In this document: piece after piece, positions 37,202-48,349 of the stretch
How the letters are laid out: every line of letters begins with the position of its first letter
Numbering within the stretch: the first letter of the stretch is position 1
Assembly: GCA_002172675.1 (NCBI GenBank)
Contig: NETF01000020.1
Coordinates: forward strand, 1-64,000
Direction of reading: 5' to 3'
DNA from: an unicellular cyanobacterium SU3
GTDB taxonomy: Bacteria; Cyanobacteriota; Cyanobacteriia; Cyanobacteriales; Microcystaceae
DNA: 64,000 nt
The notes under the pieces: model-generated
Database searches by the model: none
The model's input: only the letters and a program-made list of their open reading frames with translations
Told to the model about the DNA's origin: nothing
Translations under genes and position numbers: made by a program

Positions 37202-37288
37202 TTATATAGAAGTAACAATTAAACCCAGAATTCCCGCAGCAATCAGATAATAACCCAGAGGAAATAACATTCGGTTAATGAGACTGCC
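37202..37288 (-). pseudogene. C-terminal remnant of a membrane protein
   Basis: On the minus strand this stretch reads LINRMLFPLGYYLIAAGILG followed by LIVTSI and a stop at 37202-37204. It is a plausible hydrophobic C-terminus, and its frame closes at the edge of the palindrome at 37287. Its N-terminal part is missing, probably through the rearrangement that left the transposase relic. I cannot name the family. Confidence 0.4.
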
Positions 37289-37304
37289 CCCTCAATTGAG
37301 GGGG
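37287..37304. repeat. Perfect 18-base palindrome
   Basis: CCCCCTCAATTGAGGGGG is fully self-complementary and lies between the minus-strand protein remnant and the transposase relic. It has no T run on either side, so it is not a standard terminator. It could mark an element boundary. Confidence 0.6.
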
Positions 37305-37461
37305 TGACAAGAATTAGCAAAACTAAATCCAATCAAGGTTCCAGAATTTGAGTTGACTAAAAAATCAACTTTTTTAATAAGTGGTAATGATGATTAAGCA
37401 GTTTAGAATAACCCAAGTTAATATAATGATGAGGAAAATTATCAAAATTATTTTTATTAGT

Positions 37462-37638
37462 TTATAATCCCTGCTTATATTCATTAATTTTATGCCAGTT
37501 TAATTTCATCAACTCTTCAGTTATAAATGAACAAAAATCCCAAGCTAAGACCCAACTCTGCCCATAGAGTCCTACCCAGAAGTCGCTATGTCTTCTAACG
37601 TATCTTTTTGGTTCAGTTAGCCTAGAAATGTATTTTTG
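37462..37638 (-). pseudogene. Trp-rich gene remnant, family unknown
   Basis: A 58-codon open stretch without a clear start reads, in part, RLTEPKRYVRRHSDFWVG, LYGQSWVLAWDF and CSFITEELMKLNW, ending INEYKQGL before a TAA at 37462. The Trp and aromatic content looks like real protein rather than chance. It abuts the transposase relic and probably lost its 5' end. I do not recognise it. Confidence 0.35.
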
Positions 37639-37639
37639 A

Positions 37640-38274
37640 TATCCTTTATTTTTGATTGACTTGCCTCTTAAAGCTGAAGATATCTATAAAACCAAACCCC
37701 AACTAGCCATAGAAATAATTGAAGAATTACAAAAATGGAATTTTAATATAAAGCTAGTATTGGCAGATAGCTTGTATGGAGAAAGTGGAGATGTGATTAC
37801 AGTTTTAGATAAATTGAATTTGGAGTATATTGTAGCAATCCGATCTAATCATAAGGTTTGGATGTTCGGAAATGAGAGAAAAAGATATAATCAATGGAAA
37901 GGCTATCAACAAAAATTATCCCATCGTCAAAGTGAAACTAGATATATTAGAGAAATTAGTTTTGGGAAAAGAAAACATATTCGTTTTTATCAAATAAGTA
38001 AGAAAGAAGAGAAAATAAATCAGTATCTTCAAACCCTTTTTCTAATCATCCTTGGTGGGATTTTTGCAAGAGTTGGAAGAGTTCGTTAAATAACTTACGT
38101 TTAATTATTCAACCATTCATCTTTTTCTGTCTCATTCAACCTTGGTTATCTGTCTTTCCCAGTCAACATATCGAACTGGGTTTTTCTCAATTAATCAATA
38201 TTATGAATCGCTTTCGTGGCTCTCCTTTTTCTCAAAGTTTGTTTATAGAATATCCATTCCCTGTTACTTGCTAA
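37640..38274 (+). pseudogene. IS701/IS4-type DDE transposase relic
   Basis: A degraded C-terminal half of a DDE transposase. Pieces in order are IDLPLKAEDIYKTKPQLAIE, the catalytic-region LVLADSLYGESGDVITVLDK, YIVAIRSNHKVWM, then RFYQISKKEEKINQ. A short deletion removes the segment before the next block, and near 38045 the frame shifts to SNHPWWDFCKSWKSSLNNLR and the C-terminus MNRFRGSPFSQSLF, ending at 38272-38274. The N-terminal half with the first Asp is missing. No terminal inverted repeats could be found, so the element cannot move. Confidence 0.75.
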
Positions 38275-38311
38275 TTCGACATTTTACTCCATAGTCATAA
38301 AAGAGAGATTA

Positions 38312-38377
38312 GATTGCTTCGGGGTGTTATTAATGACAATCAAACTTACTGTTTAGCCTACCCCTCGCAATGACAAT
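38312..38377. repeat. Dispersed repeat GATTGCTTCGGG ... CCCTCGCAATGACAA
   Basis: A 66-base segment with imperfectly complementary ends, ATTGCTTCGGGG and CCCCTCGCAAT. A second copy with the same ends and a different middle occurs at 59574-59637, so it is a small dispersed element. Confidence 0.65.
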
Positions 38378-38418
38378 GTAAGGTGTAGTAATGTATTTGT
38401 ACTGCTATAACAAACAAA

Positions 38419-38444
38419 AAGAGACGCTATAACTAGCGTCTCTT
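38419..38444 (-). terminator. Terminator after groEL
   Basis: An 11-base stem (AAGAGACGCTA with TAGCGTCTCTT) with a four-base loop. On the minus strand it is followed by a T run. It lies 46 bases beyond the groEL stop. Confidence 0.88.
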
Positions 38445-38490
38445 GCAAAGTGTCATGGTGAATAGACAGATGAACGAAGGATAAAAGCTT

Positions 38491-40254
<1,764 letters not shown>

Positions 40255-40264
40255 TTATGTTAAT

Positions 40265-40291
40265 TTAGCACTCTTGTGGTGTGAGTGCTAA
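40265..40291. promoter_or_regulatory. CIRCE operator (HrcA binding)
   Basis: TTAGCACTC (40265-40273) and GAGTGCTAA (40283-40291) form the perfect inverted repeat of the CIRCE consensus, with the standard nine-base spacer. It lies about 90 bases upstream of the groEL start on the minus strand. Binding by the repressor HrcA is established for this element in bacteria, including cyanobacteria. Confidence 0.97.
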
Positions 40292-40383
40292 GGCTTCTAG
40301 TCAAAGAATCGAAAAGTTTTTCTTAAGGAAAGGGGATGAGGTGTGGATGTTTAGGTAGTCAAGGTGAGGATATCTAGAAAATA

Positions 40384-40407
40384 GGGTGTCGGGTGTCGGG
40401 TGTGGGG
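40384..40407. repeat. Heptamer tandem repeat (STRR-like)
   Basis: GGGTGTC occurs twice in tandem and is followed by GGGTGTGGGG. It resembles the short tandemly repeated repetitive sequences of cyanobacteria. It lies in the 340-base gap between groEL and the next gene, which otherwise contains the CIRCE site and no gene. A similar GGGTGTA array is at 54173-54200. Confidence 0.7.
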
Positions 40408-40516
40408 AATAGGCAATATAGTTTCATTGCGACTTCTGCCTCCTGCCTTGATTGACTGGGAAATGATAAGATAACTTAATGTAACTTAATACTCTAAGAT
40501 TAATATTTTTACCATT

Positions 40517-41050
40517 GTGAATACGCCTATTTTAATTTCTACCTTCTTTCTTACTCTCCTTTTAATGGTTGGTTTATTTTTCTTTATTCGCGCCTCAGTT
40601 AAGGATCGCACAGAAGAGGTTAAACTGATCTCGGAAACTCCTAAAACTTCCTTATTAGAACAACTTAAAGCTTATTTTACTGAACGAGCTTACAACGTAA
40701 CTAATTCTAATGCCAGTCAAGATACTATCACCTTTGAAGGGTTAGTTCGTCCTAGTCTATTTTTAGCCATTTTCTTAACATTTCTCGCCGCATTAGGGCT
40801 GCTTTGTTTAGTGTTAGTTCTTTCTTTTGTTTATCCCCCTTTGACCCCCTTATTTTTCGTTTTAGAACTTTTGTCCCCCGTAGCTGGTATTTTTTATTGG
40901 AAAAAAGCTCGCAGAATAGAAAGGGTATTTTTATCCCTCGAAAGTCTTACTGAACAAGGGTCACAGCAAGGTAGTTTATTAACCTTAACCGCTCATCGCG
41001 ATGAAGTCATCCAATTAAAACAAAATTTTCCGCTAAAATCAGCCAATTGA
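40517..41050 (+). CDS. Cofactor assembly of complex C subunit B-like protein
   Basis: A 177-residue membrane protein. It has an N-terminal helix (LISTFFLTLLLMVGLFFFIR) followed by ASVKDRTEEV, a soluble loop of about 55 residues, and a helix pair at residues 80-130. Cyanobacterial proteins of this pattern are often annotated as cofactor assembly of complex C subunit B, involved in covalent haem c(i) attachment to cytochrome b6; I base the name on remembered similarity and hold it cautiously. The start is GTG at 40517. Confidence 0.6.
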   Translation: MNTPILISTFFLTLLLMVGLFFFIRASVKDRTEEVKLISETPKTSLLEQLKAYFTERAYNVTNSNASQDTITFEGLVRPSLFLAIFLTFLAALGLLCLVLVLSFVYPPLTPLFFVLELLSPVAGIFYWKKARRIERVFLSLESLTEQGSQQGSLLTLTAHRDEVIQLKQNFPLKSAN

Positions 41051-41072
41051 TATATAATAATCAAGCGAATAA

Positions 41073-41102
41073 AAATCCCCCGAGATAGCAGTGGGGGGAT
41101 TT
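41073..41102. terminator. Bidirectional terminator
   Basis: AAATCCCCC and GGGGGATTT pair around a short loop, with A and T runs on the two sides. It lies between convergent genes (41050 and 41129) and probably serves both. Confidence 0.85.
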
Positions 41103-41128
41103 GAGTTGTTTTCTTGGTTCAGTCGTCG

Positions 41129-41452
41129 TTAACCAGTAACAGCAGGAGTCTTTGTTTGCGCTTTTGGCACCTGTGGCTGGTATTCTTTAAGACTAGGGAA
41201 GAGAAAATGGTTTTCTTCGACGTACTGCGCGCCGAATAAACCTTTCTCCGCCCAAAAATATCTATCTGTGGTGTGTTCGTTTCGTCTTACAATTAGTAAG
41301 GCCGGCGGTTGTATCCCAATATCATGGATATATTTCCTAGCGGCAGTAACTGGTTTATCTTCGCCGCTTTCGATATTATACTGGGGTACAAGCTCGAGAA
41401 TTTTCCGGCCTTCCTGGCGACGACGACTTTTACGTTTGCGCTTTCTTGCCAA
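41129..41452 (-). CDS. DUF3155 family protein
   Basis: A 107-residue protein of the cyanobacterial DUF3155 family, with the very basic start MARKRKRKSRRRQEGRKILE and then LVPQYNIESGEDKPVTAARK and RYFWAEKGLFGAQYVEENHF. The basic head suggests nucleic-acid binding, which is an inference. An AGGAGG-like ribosome site, visible on the minus strand near 41460, precedes the ATG. It is convergent with the complex C assembly-like gene and divergent from the kinase gene. Confidence 0.88.
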   Translation of the reverse strand: MARKRKRKSRRRQEGRKILELVPQYNIESGEDKPVTAARKYIHDIGIQPPALLIVRRNEHTTDRYFWAEKGLFGAQYVEENHFLFPSLKEYQPQVPKAQTKTPAVTG

Positions 41453-41691
41453 CCCGTTTACCTCCTGTTTTGACTACACACTGTAGTCATAGTTACAAAA
41501 TCCGAGGTCATTATATCTTTTTAATTTTTAAAAATCAAGTATTGCTTACATAATTGTTTAATTTTAAGAATCCTCCCTAGGTTAGACTATTCTTTCGATT
41601 GAGCGATTTATACTAACTTCATCCTCTGGTTTGATGTTACAAAAGTTTATTTTTTGTTACAAAACTTAAATAAGATATTCTTTGTTGCGTT

Positions 41692-42984
41692 ATGTTTTCT
41701 GCTAATGCCAGCCTACCCCATCCTAGTCAAGATTTTATCGCTTTGTGTCAATCGCAGGTAATGCTGTTAACGAAAACGTTACAAGCAGACTGGAGTGGAG
41801 TCTATTTAACCTCAGAAGAAGAAGGTCAACCCGTTAACTTAATTCCTGTGGTAATCTATCCTCTACAAGAAACACCACACAGAGCATCAGACAATCAAAT
41901 TCAGTTGAGGGAGGGAAAAGAAGAGGTAACTTTAGCCAACCTGTCCAAGTCTTTGCCGAGTGATCTCAGTCGCTCTTTAATTATCCCAGAAACCGACGGT
42001 TTTGATTCAAAAGATTATCAAATTGTATTACCTTTAGTTTATCAAGAAGTGGTGTTAGGGGTATTAGTAACACGAAGAGACACTTATCCCTGGAAACCAG
42101 AAGAATTTAATCAAGTTGAACAAATAGCAGATACGTTAGCCATTGCTCGTTTATTGGATCAACGTCAAGAGTGGTATGAAGAACAACTCAAACAACAACA
42201 ACTAGAACAACAAAAAGAACGCGATCGCCTTGATGATTTGTTTCATCAGTTACGCAATCCTTTGACAGCATTAAAGGTCTTTGGCAAGTTATTACTAAAA
42301 CGCTTAGGAAAAGACGAGCAAAATCTTTCAATCATAAATAATATAGTACGAGAAGGGGAGCATTTGCAAGAACTAATTAAAGAGTTTGAAAGTCATCAAA
42401 AAACGATAGTTAATGATCCTCAAACCATTACATTAAATACGGATTCTGTGGCTATTCCTGAGCAAAGTTCTCTTCATTTACCTCCATCACAATCTTTAAA
42501 ATTAACCTCAGTTTATGTTCGAGATATATTAGAAACCGTTGTCATGTCAGCAGAGTCCATTGCAGAGAATAAAGGGATTAATTTAAACGTTGAAACATCT
42601 GATTATTTAGATCCTGTGTTAGGGAATTACTCGGCATTAAGGGAAGTTTTTAGTAATTTAATTGATAATAGTATTAAATATACTCCTGTATCCGGTGAGG
42701 TAAAAATTCAATTAGGGCTATCAAAAATTATTAATCATAAAAAATACCAAGGTCTTTTAATCGAAGATACTGGTTATGGGATTCCCCCTGAAGATCAGGC
42801 ACATATTTTTGAGCGACATTATCGAGGCATTCAAGAAAATAGTGATATTTCAGGAAGTGGGTTAGGATTAGCTATTGTCAAAGAATTAGTAATACAAATG
42901 GGAGGATTAATTGAGTTATATAGTCCGATTAATTTAGAAAATAATACAGGAACTAGGATAATTGTTTGGCTAGTTATTAATTAA
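41692..42984 (+). CDS. GAF-domain sensor histidine kinase
   Basis: A 430-residue cytoplasmic histidine kinase. Residues 10-150 form a GAF-like sensory domain, residues 160-185 a coiled coil (EEQLKQQQLEQQKERDRL), then the phospho-acceptor helix DLFHQLRNPLTALKVFGKLL. The ATPase domain has NLIDNSIKYTP (N box), EDTGYGIPPED and GSGLGLAIVKELV. The HQLRNPLTAL helix resembles Hik2/chloroplast sensor kinase, but I hold that identification weakly. No response regulator is adjacent. Confidence 0.88.
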   Translation: MFSANASLPHPSQDFIALCQSQVMLLTKTLQADWSGVYLTSEEEGQPVNLIPVVIYPLQETPHRASDNQIQLREGKEEVTLANLSKSLPSDLSRSLIIPETDGFDSKDYQIVLPLVYQEVVLGVLVTRRDTYPWKPEEFNQVEQIADTLAIARLLDQRQEWYEEQLKQQQLEQQKERDRLDDLFHQLRNPLTALKVFGKLLLKRLGKDEQNLSIINNIVREGEHLQELIKEFESHQKTIVNDPQTITLNTDSVAIPEQSSLHLPPSQSLKLTSVYVRDILETVVMSAESIAENKGINLNVETSDYLDPVLGNYSALREVFSNLIDNSIKYTPVSGEVKIQLGLSKIINHKKYQGLLIEDTGYGIPPEDQAHIFERHYRGIQENSDISGSGLGLAIVKELVIQMGGLIELYSPINLENNTGTRIIVWLVIN

Positions 42985-43175
42985 TATTAATACCTTTTAA
43001 ATTTACCAGTACAAATTTATCAAAATATTGGTTGAACTTGAATTCTCAGTTTCCATAAATCTGATAATTAAATTTTTATATTTTCAAGTCATTTTTAAAA
43101 ATGCTCTTGACAATTTTTTTTCCAAAGTTTATGATTTGGCTTGCAACTTTCCGTATATTTAACCAAGGGAAAATA

Positions 43176-44135
43176 ATGAAGCAACTTAAATTTCTTCTCT
43201 CGTTTAGTATTGGCTCTTTAGTAATTGTTGGTGTTAATCAAAACGCCGAAGCATCTACTATCAGAACACTCTGGTGGGATTCAACTCCTAGCTATGGAGG
43301 TCAAGCTCTTGATGCCTTTCGCCAAGAAATGTCGGACTTTTTAGACACATTTGATGATGGCAGTATTTTTGACGCAACATACATCAGCAGTGAAACACCA
43401 GGTACTCTTAGTACACATTTACTTTCTAATAGTTATGATGTTATTGTTTTCGATGCAACAAGTCAGACCACTAAATTTAATAGTGCGGATTTGGCTGCAA
43501 TTCAAACCCATTACACTAATGGAAATAGCAATTTAATGCTTGATGGGACTTTGTATATTCGTAGTATTAATTTGAATGCTACAACCGATTTCCCTGGTAT
43601 CAACGAAGCAACCGGTGGGTTACTCGCTAACCAAGTTCATCAACTTGGAATCAGAGGTGGCGGTATTATGATCGGTACAGATCATGATTGCTGTCAAGTG
43701 GATGCCAATCAAGTTTTACAGGCAATTTTACCTGATGCTGCTTTTACTGGTTTGACAATTCCTTCGACTGATGGTGAATTTTTTGGAACAGATTTACTTA
43801 ATAGCGTTACACCTGTTGCACCTCTCGATATATTCAACCATTGGAATAGTGTTCCTTCTCAAGCAATAGCACCCACAGGAATTTACACCGATTTTCTGGG
43901 GAATGATATTACCCTTTATACTCAAGTCCAAGCAGCTGATGCTCCAGGAGGTGGTACAAAATTTCCCTATATTTCTACAAGTTGGACACCAGGGGATCAA
44001 GTTATTGACATTGACGATCCAGAACCTCCTGAACCAGACCCTGAGCAAGTTCCCGAACCTTATTCCGTAATCGGATTGTTGGCTTTTGGTGGTATTAACT
44101 TCTTATTCAGAAAAGGGAAAAAGCAAAATATTTAA
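43176..44135 (+). CDS. PEP-CTERM exported protein
   Basis: A 319-residue exported protein. A signal peptide (FLLSFSIGSLVIVGVNQNAE, with Ala-Ser after it) leads the mature part, and the C-terminus has a PEP-CTERM sorting tail: VPEPYSVIGLLAFGGINFLF followed by RKGKK. Such tails are recognised by exosortase and the protein is attached to the cell surface or sheath. The middle holds two DHDCC-type residues and many Thr/Asn. The ATG at 43176 follows AAGGGAAA; the longer frame from 43101 is rejected. I do not recognise the domain. Confidence 0.82.
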   Translation: MKQLKFLLSFSIGSLVIVGVNQNAEASTIRTLWWDSTPSYGGQALDAFRQEMSDFLDTFDDGSIFDATYISSETPGTLSTHLLSNSYDVIVFDATSQTTKFNSADLAAIQTHYTNGNSNLMLDGTLYIRSINLNATTDFPGINEATGGLLANQVHQLGIRGGGIMIGTDHDCCQVDANQVLQAILPDAAFTGLTIPSTDGEFFGTDLLNSVTPVAPLDIFNHWNSVPSQAIAPTGIYTDFLGNDITLYTQVQAADAPGGGTKFPYISTSWTPGDQVIDIDDPEPPEPDPEQVPEPYSVIGLLAFGGINFLFRKGKKQNI

Positions 44136-44205
44136 CCTTAAAACTTACCTAGTATTTAAAAAAAACACTGTTGTTCTCTAATTTAAATGTATAATTTTTT
44201 ATTTT

Positions 44206-44239
44206 ACAAAACATTCTGCTAACCAGCAGAATGTTTTGT
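44206..44239 (+). terminator. Terminator after the PEP-CTERM gene
   Basis: A 15-base stem, ACAAAACATTCTGCT with AGCAGAATGTTTTGT, with a four-base loop. The stem ends in T-rich sequence on both sides, so it may work in both directions. Confidence 0.85.
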
Positions 44240-44370
44240 TTAAAGAACTAATCAAAAGGATAATTGATTATGACGGGATTATAATATTTTTATCTAATTT
44301 TCCCCCAAGGATTTTTTACTGTTTAGATAACTGTTATATTAAATATAATAAATTGATTTAAGTTATTGCT

Positions 44371-44775
44371 ATGACTCAAACTGCTGATAGTTCAGCCATG
44401 AAATATGGAGAACGGGAAATCGAAGAAGGAAAATTAATTACTTTCCCGAATCCTCGGATTGGTCGCTATTACACCATCGATATCACGTTACCAGAGTTTA
44501 CTTGTAAATGTCCGTTTTCTGGTTATCCTGACTTTGCAACCTTACATTTGACCTATGTTCCTAACGAAAAAGTTGTTGAATTAAAAGCGATCAAATTGTA
44601 CATTAATCGTTACCGCGATCGCTACATTTCTCATGAAGAATCAGTTAACCAAATTTTAGATGATTTTGTAGCAGCTTGTGACCCATTAGAAGCAACCTTA
44701 AAAGGTGATTTTCATCCTAGAGGGAATGTTCATACTGTTGTGGAAGTAAATCATAAAAAAGAGAATTTAAGCTAA
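44371..44775 (+). CDS. queF: PreQ0 reductase QueF
   Basis: QueF reduces 7-cyano-7-deazaguanine (preQ0) to preQ1 with NADPH in queuosine synthesis. The 134-residue short form has the thioimide cysteine in FTCKCPFSGYPDF and the substrate-binding segment LKAIKLYINRYRDRYISHEE. These match the short YkvM-type enzymes. I see no preQ1 riboswitch in the upstream 230 bases. The remaining gap to the next gene (44776-44948) is filled with AAGAGGCAAGAG-type repeats and a TGCCTTAT...AAGGCTTG hairpin-like pattern and carries no gene. Confidence 0.96.
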   Translation: MTQTADSSAMKYGEREIEEGKLITFPNPRIGRYYTIDITLPEFTCKCPFSGYPDFATLHLTYVPNEKVVELKAIKLYINRYRDRYISHEESVNQILDDFVAACDPLEATLKGDFHPRGNVHTVVEVNHKKENLS

Positions 44776-44948
44776 GAGGCAAGAGGCAAGAGTCGGTTTT
44801 TTAAAGAAGCAGATTGCCTTATAAGGCTTGCCCCTGACGCAAAAGCCTCGATAACTTAAAGTGCCTCCTGTTCATCTTGTCGCCTCAACGTGATATTATT
44901 ACCACTGGTTTGCTATGAAACCTTTTATAGCATTTTTTTTGTGACTGT

Positions 44949-45368
44949 ATGCCATTGACTGAAACGACATTCCAAACTGCCGAAACACCATCAGCGAAAA
45001 CTGATTCCATGAAAGACTATTATCGACTGCAACGTAACCTGTTGCTGTTAAGTTTAGTCTTAACTGGAATTATTTTTGTGTCTGTGTGGATATTCTACTC
45101 TCTGAATTTAGCCCTTAACTACCTGTTAGGTGCTTGTGTTGGCATTGTTTATTTAAAATTGCTCGCAGGAGAAGTAGAGAAACTTGGCACATCAAAACAA
45201 AAAGTTGGTACCAAAGGGTTAGCCATCTTTGCTGCCATGATTATTGTAGCCAGTCAATGGCAACAACTGAACATTCTCCCAGTCTTTCTGGGATTTTTGA
45301 CTTATAAAGTCGCCATAATCGCCTACACCATTCAAAGTGTAATGGACTTAGAGTCCAAAAGCGATTAA
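44949..45368 (+). CDS. atpI: ATP synthase subunit I (Atp1)
   Basis: A 139-residue membrane protein with about four helices that heads the ATP synthase operon, as Atp1/AtpI does in most cyanobacteria. It has [20 protein letters not shown] and the second-half [20 protein letters not shown]. The protein is thought to help assemble the c ring and is not part of the finished enzyme. It is 37 bases before atpB and shares its transcript. Confidence 0.93.
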   Translation: MPLTETTFQTAETPSAKTDSMKDYYRLQRNLLLLSLVLTGIIFVSVWIFYSLNLALNYLLGACVGIVYLKLLAGEVEKLGTSKQKVGTKGLAIFAAMIIVASQWQQLNILPVFLGFLTYKVAIIAYTIQSVMDLESKSD

Positions 45369-45405
45369 ACCTTATTTCGTAACCAGATTCGGTAAATTCT
45401 ACCCA

Positions 45406-46161
45406 ATGACAATGTTAAATGGTTTACGCATTTTAGATACTTTACCCCTTGCTGCCTTAGAAGTGGGTAAACACTGGTATTGGGAGATTGGCAACTTAAA
45501 ATTACACGGACAGGTATTTTTAGCCTCCTGGGTAGTGATTGCCTTATTGATTATCGCTTCATTACTAGCAACCCGAAATATACAAAGGGTTCCTAGTGGA
45601 ATGCAAAACTTCATGGAATACGTTCTAGAATTTTTGCGGGACTTAGCGAGAACTCAGTTAGGAGAAAAACACTATCGTCCTTGGTTGCCCTTTATCGGGA
45701 CCCTATTTTTATTCATTTTCGTCTCCAACTGGTCAGGTTCATTAATCCCTTGGAGACTGATAGAAATTCCCGAAGGAGAATTAGCTGCCCCCACCAACGA
45801 CATTAATACCACCGTAGCCTTAGCCCTATTAACCTCTTTAGCGTACTTTTACGCCGGTTTGAGTAAAAAAGGATTAGGGTACTTTGCCAATTATGTCCAG
45901 CCCATTCCCGTTCTCCTACCCATCAAAATTTTAGAAGATTTTACCAAGCCCCTCTCCCTAAGTTTCCGTCTTTTCGGAAACATTTTGGCCGATGAATTGG
46001 TAGTAGCGGTGCTTGTATTTTTAGTCCCCTTATTTGTGCCATTACCCCTGATGGCCTTAGGATTATTTACCAGTGCCATCCAAGCCTTAGTATTTGCCAC
46101 CTTAGCAGGGGCTTATATTCATGAGGCCATCGAGTCCGAAGAAGAAGAAGAACACGCTTAA
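45406..46161 (+). CDS. atpB: ATP synthase subunit a
   Basis: Subunit a provides the proton half-channels beside the c ring. The 251-residue protein has five to six helices, the conserved [20 protein letters not shown], and the key arginine in [20 protein letters not shown]. Its length and pattern match cyanobacterial AtpB. The start is ATG at 45406 (MTMLNGLRI). It is followed by a 254-base untranslated stretch before the c-subunit gene that may hold regulatory structure. Confidence 0.97.
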   Translation: MTMLNGLRILDTLPLAALEVGKHWYWEIGNLKLHGQVFLASWVVIALLIIASLLATRNIQRVPSGMQNFMEYVLEFLRDLARTQLGEKHYRPWLPFIGTLFLFIFVSNWSGSLIPWRLIEIPEGELAAPTNDINTTVALALLTSLAYFYAGLSKKGLGYFANYVQPIPVLLPIKILEDFTKPLSLSFRLFGNILADELVVAVLVFLVPLFVPLPLMALGLFTSAIQALVFATLAGAYIHEAIESEEEEEHA

Positions 46162-46373
46162 AGGTAAAATCTTTAGGGGTAAACAGGAGATAGACGAATA
46201 TCTGTTGAACAAAAATGACCAAAACGTAAGACAATAACATGAGAAGTCGTACAGAGAAAAGGTGAATTAATCATGTTCTCTGACATCTCAAATCCTTACC
46301 GATTGGGAGTTCACCATACTTCGTCACCCAAAAGGGAAACTTCGCGCTCTTAAACGCTTAAGCTAACCATTAG

Positions 46374-46661
<288 letters not shown>

Positions 46662-46677
46662 AACCTAATCCAATGGT

Positions 46678-46701
46678 AGAGACAGCACTATTGCTGTCTC
46701 T
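46678..46701 (+). terminator. Hairpin after atpE (attenuator or RNA stabiliser)
   Basis: A perfect ten-base stem, AGAGACAGCA with TGCTGTCTCT, around the loop CTAT, 16 bases after the atpE stop. No long T run follows immediately. It may stop part of the transcription or protect the upstream mRNA, which would favour c-subunit synthesis. Confidence 0.6.
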
Positions 46702-46746
46702 GCATCAAAAAAGCGTTAAAAAAAACAAGACGTAGATGGGTGAACC

Positions 46747-47178
46747 ATGTTTGATTTTGATGCAACTTTGCCCTTAATGGCATTGCAATTTGTATTGTTG
46801 GCGATTATTCTTAACGCCATTTTTTATAAGCCCTTGAATAAGGCATTAGACGAAAGAGCCGACTACATCCGTCAAAAAGAAACCGGTGGACAAAAAGAGT
46901 TAGCCGAAGCTAAAGAACTCGCTGCCAAGTACCAACAACAACTGGCAGACGCTCGTAAGCAATCTCAAGACATTGTAGCCCAGGCTCAAGCAGAAGCGAA
47001 GCAACTGGCAACAGAAGCCGTCGCCGAAGCCCAAAAAGAAGCCATAGCCAAAAAAGAGGCCGCTGCCCAAGAAATTGAGCAGGAACGCCAAGAGGCTCTA
47101 AAAACCCTAGAACAACAGGTTGATGCCTTAAGTCGTCAAATTCTAGAAAAACTTTTAGGGCCAGAATTAGTCAAATAA
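46747..47178 (+). CDS. atpF2: ATP synthase subunit b'
   Basis: The b' subunit pairs with b as the peripheral stalk in photosynthetic ATP synthases. The 143-residue protein has an N-terminal membrane helix ([20 protein letters not shown]) followed by a long heptad-type helix rich in Ala, Glu and Lys, ending LLGPELVK. It lies 85 bases after atpE and 12-30 bases before atpF. Confidence 0.96.
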   Translation: MFDFDATLPLMALQFVLLAIILNAIFYKPLNKALDERADYIRQKETGGQKELAEAKELAAKYQQQLADARKQSQDIVAQAQAEAKQLATEAVAEAQKEAIAKKEAAAQEIEQERQEALKTLEQQVDALSRQILEKLLGPELVK

Positions 47179-47208
47179 CGATACTGTCCGTTGACTTCAA
47201 TAACCGGT

Positions 47209-47745
47209 ATGATCGATCCTTTTTTATTATTAGCCACTGAAAGTCACGCCGAAGGGGAAGCTCTCATCGGTTTCCACTTCGACTTCTTAGAAAGTAACAT
47301 CCTCAATTTAGCCATTTTGATCGGGGTTTTGGTGTTTTATGGTCGTAAAGTTGTGGGAAATATCCTCAGCGAACGACGCAATCAAATTGCCGAAGCCATT
47401 CAAGAGGCTGAAGGAAAACAACGTAAAGCAGCCGAAGCATTAGCTAAAGAAAAAGAAAACTTAGCTCAAGCTCAAAAAGAAGCCGAGCGCATTCGCCAAG
47501 CTGCCACCGAAAGAGCTAAAAGCGTTAAAGCCGAAATTGAGGCACAAAGCGAACGAGATATCGCTCGTCTTAAAGAAACCGCTGCAGCCGATCTTTCCTC
47601 TGAGCAAGAACGAGTCATGGCGCAATTGAAAAAGCAAATTGCAGAACAAGCCATTGCTCAAGCAGAAAATCAACTCAAAGCACAAGTTGATAACAATACC
47701 CAACAGCGACTTATTGATCGCAGTATCACTAGGTTAGGAGGTTAA
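47209..47745 (+). CDS. atpF: ATP synthase subunit b
   Basis: The b subunit of the peripheral stalk, about 178 residues. The N-terminal membrane helix is [20 protein letters not shown], then [20 protein letters not shown] and a long coiled coil to the end. The frame is open from TTG at 47191, but the ATG at 47209 ([12 protein letters not shown]) is the likely start. The stop is two bases before the delta-subunit start, so the two are translationally coupled. Confidence 0.96.
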   Translation: MIDPFLLLATESHAEGEALIGFHFDFLESNILNLAILIGVLVFYGRKVVGNILSERRNQIAEAIQEAEGKQRKAAEALAKEKENLAQAQKEAERIRQAATERAKSVKAEIEAQSERDIARLKETAAADLSSEQERVMAQLKKQIAEQAIAQAENQLKAQVDNNTQQRLIDRSITRLGG

Positions 47746-47747
47746 GG

Positions 47748-48305
47748 GTGAAAGGATCACTGTTTAGTTCAGAAATCGCTGAGCCTTACGCTCAAGCACT
47801 TATATCCCTCGCAGAATCCCACGATATTACTCGCCCTGTTGGGGAAGACTGCCGTAGCATTTTAGAAATTTTAGAAGACTCTGCGGAGTTACGGCAATTT
47901 ATTAGCTCTCCTGTTATTAAGGATGAGGATAAACGAGCAGTTCTCAATCGTATTTTAGGAGATGATATTCATCACTATTTACGAAATTTCATCATGCTGT
48001 TGGTGGATAAACGCCGAATCGTTTATTTAGAAGCCATTTGTGAACAATACTTGGCTTTACTAAGAAAATTAACCAATACCGTTCTTGCTGAAGTCACCGC
48101 TTCAACCGAGTTAAGCGATCGCCAACGTCGTGACGTAATCGATAAAATTAAAGCTTTAACCGGAGCAGAATCGGTAGAACTAAAAACCGATAATGACCCC
48201 GAATTAATCGGCGGTGTCATTATTAAAGTTGGCTCCCAGGTATTTGACGCTAGTTTGCGCGGACAACTCCGTCGCATTGGTATCAGTCTTGCTGGAGCAT
48301 CCTAA
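47748..48305 (+). CDS. atpH: ATP synthase delta subunit
   Basis: The delta subunit caps the stalk on top of the alpha-beta hexamer. The 185-residue protein begins [18 protein letters not shown] and ends with the signature [20 protein letters not shown], followed by [13 protein letters not shown]. The start is GTG at 47748, two bases after atpF, with the ribosome site AGGAGG inside the atpF 3' end. Confidence 0.97.
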   Translation: MKGSLFSSEIAEPYAQALISLAESHDITRPVGEDCRSILEILEDSAELRQFISSPVIKDEDKRAVLNRILGDDIHHYLRNFIMLLVDKRRIVYLEAICEQYLALLRKLTNTVLAEVTASTELSDRQRRDVIDKIKALTGAESVELKTDNDPELIGGVIIKVGSQVFDASLRGQLRRIGISLAGAS

Positions 48306-48349
48306 GCTTAACCCCTTGTAATTCATTCAATTGCTAAAAAGATCCCACT

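Noticed and set aside
44776-44948. Possible small RNA or CRISPR-like repeats between queF and the atp operon
   Set aside because: The GGCAAGAG words are short and irregular, without equal spacers or a leader; they look like ordinary intergenic repeats.
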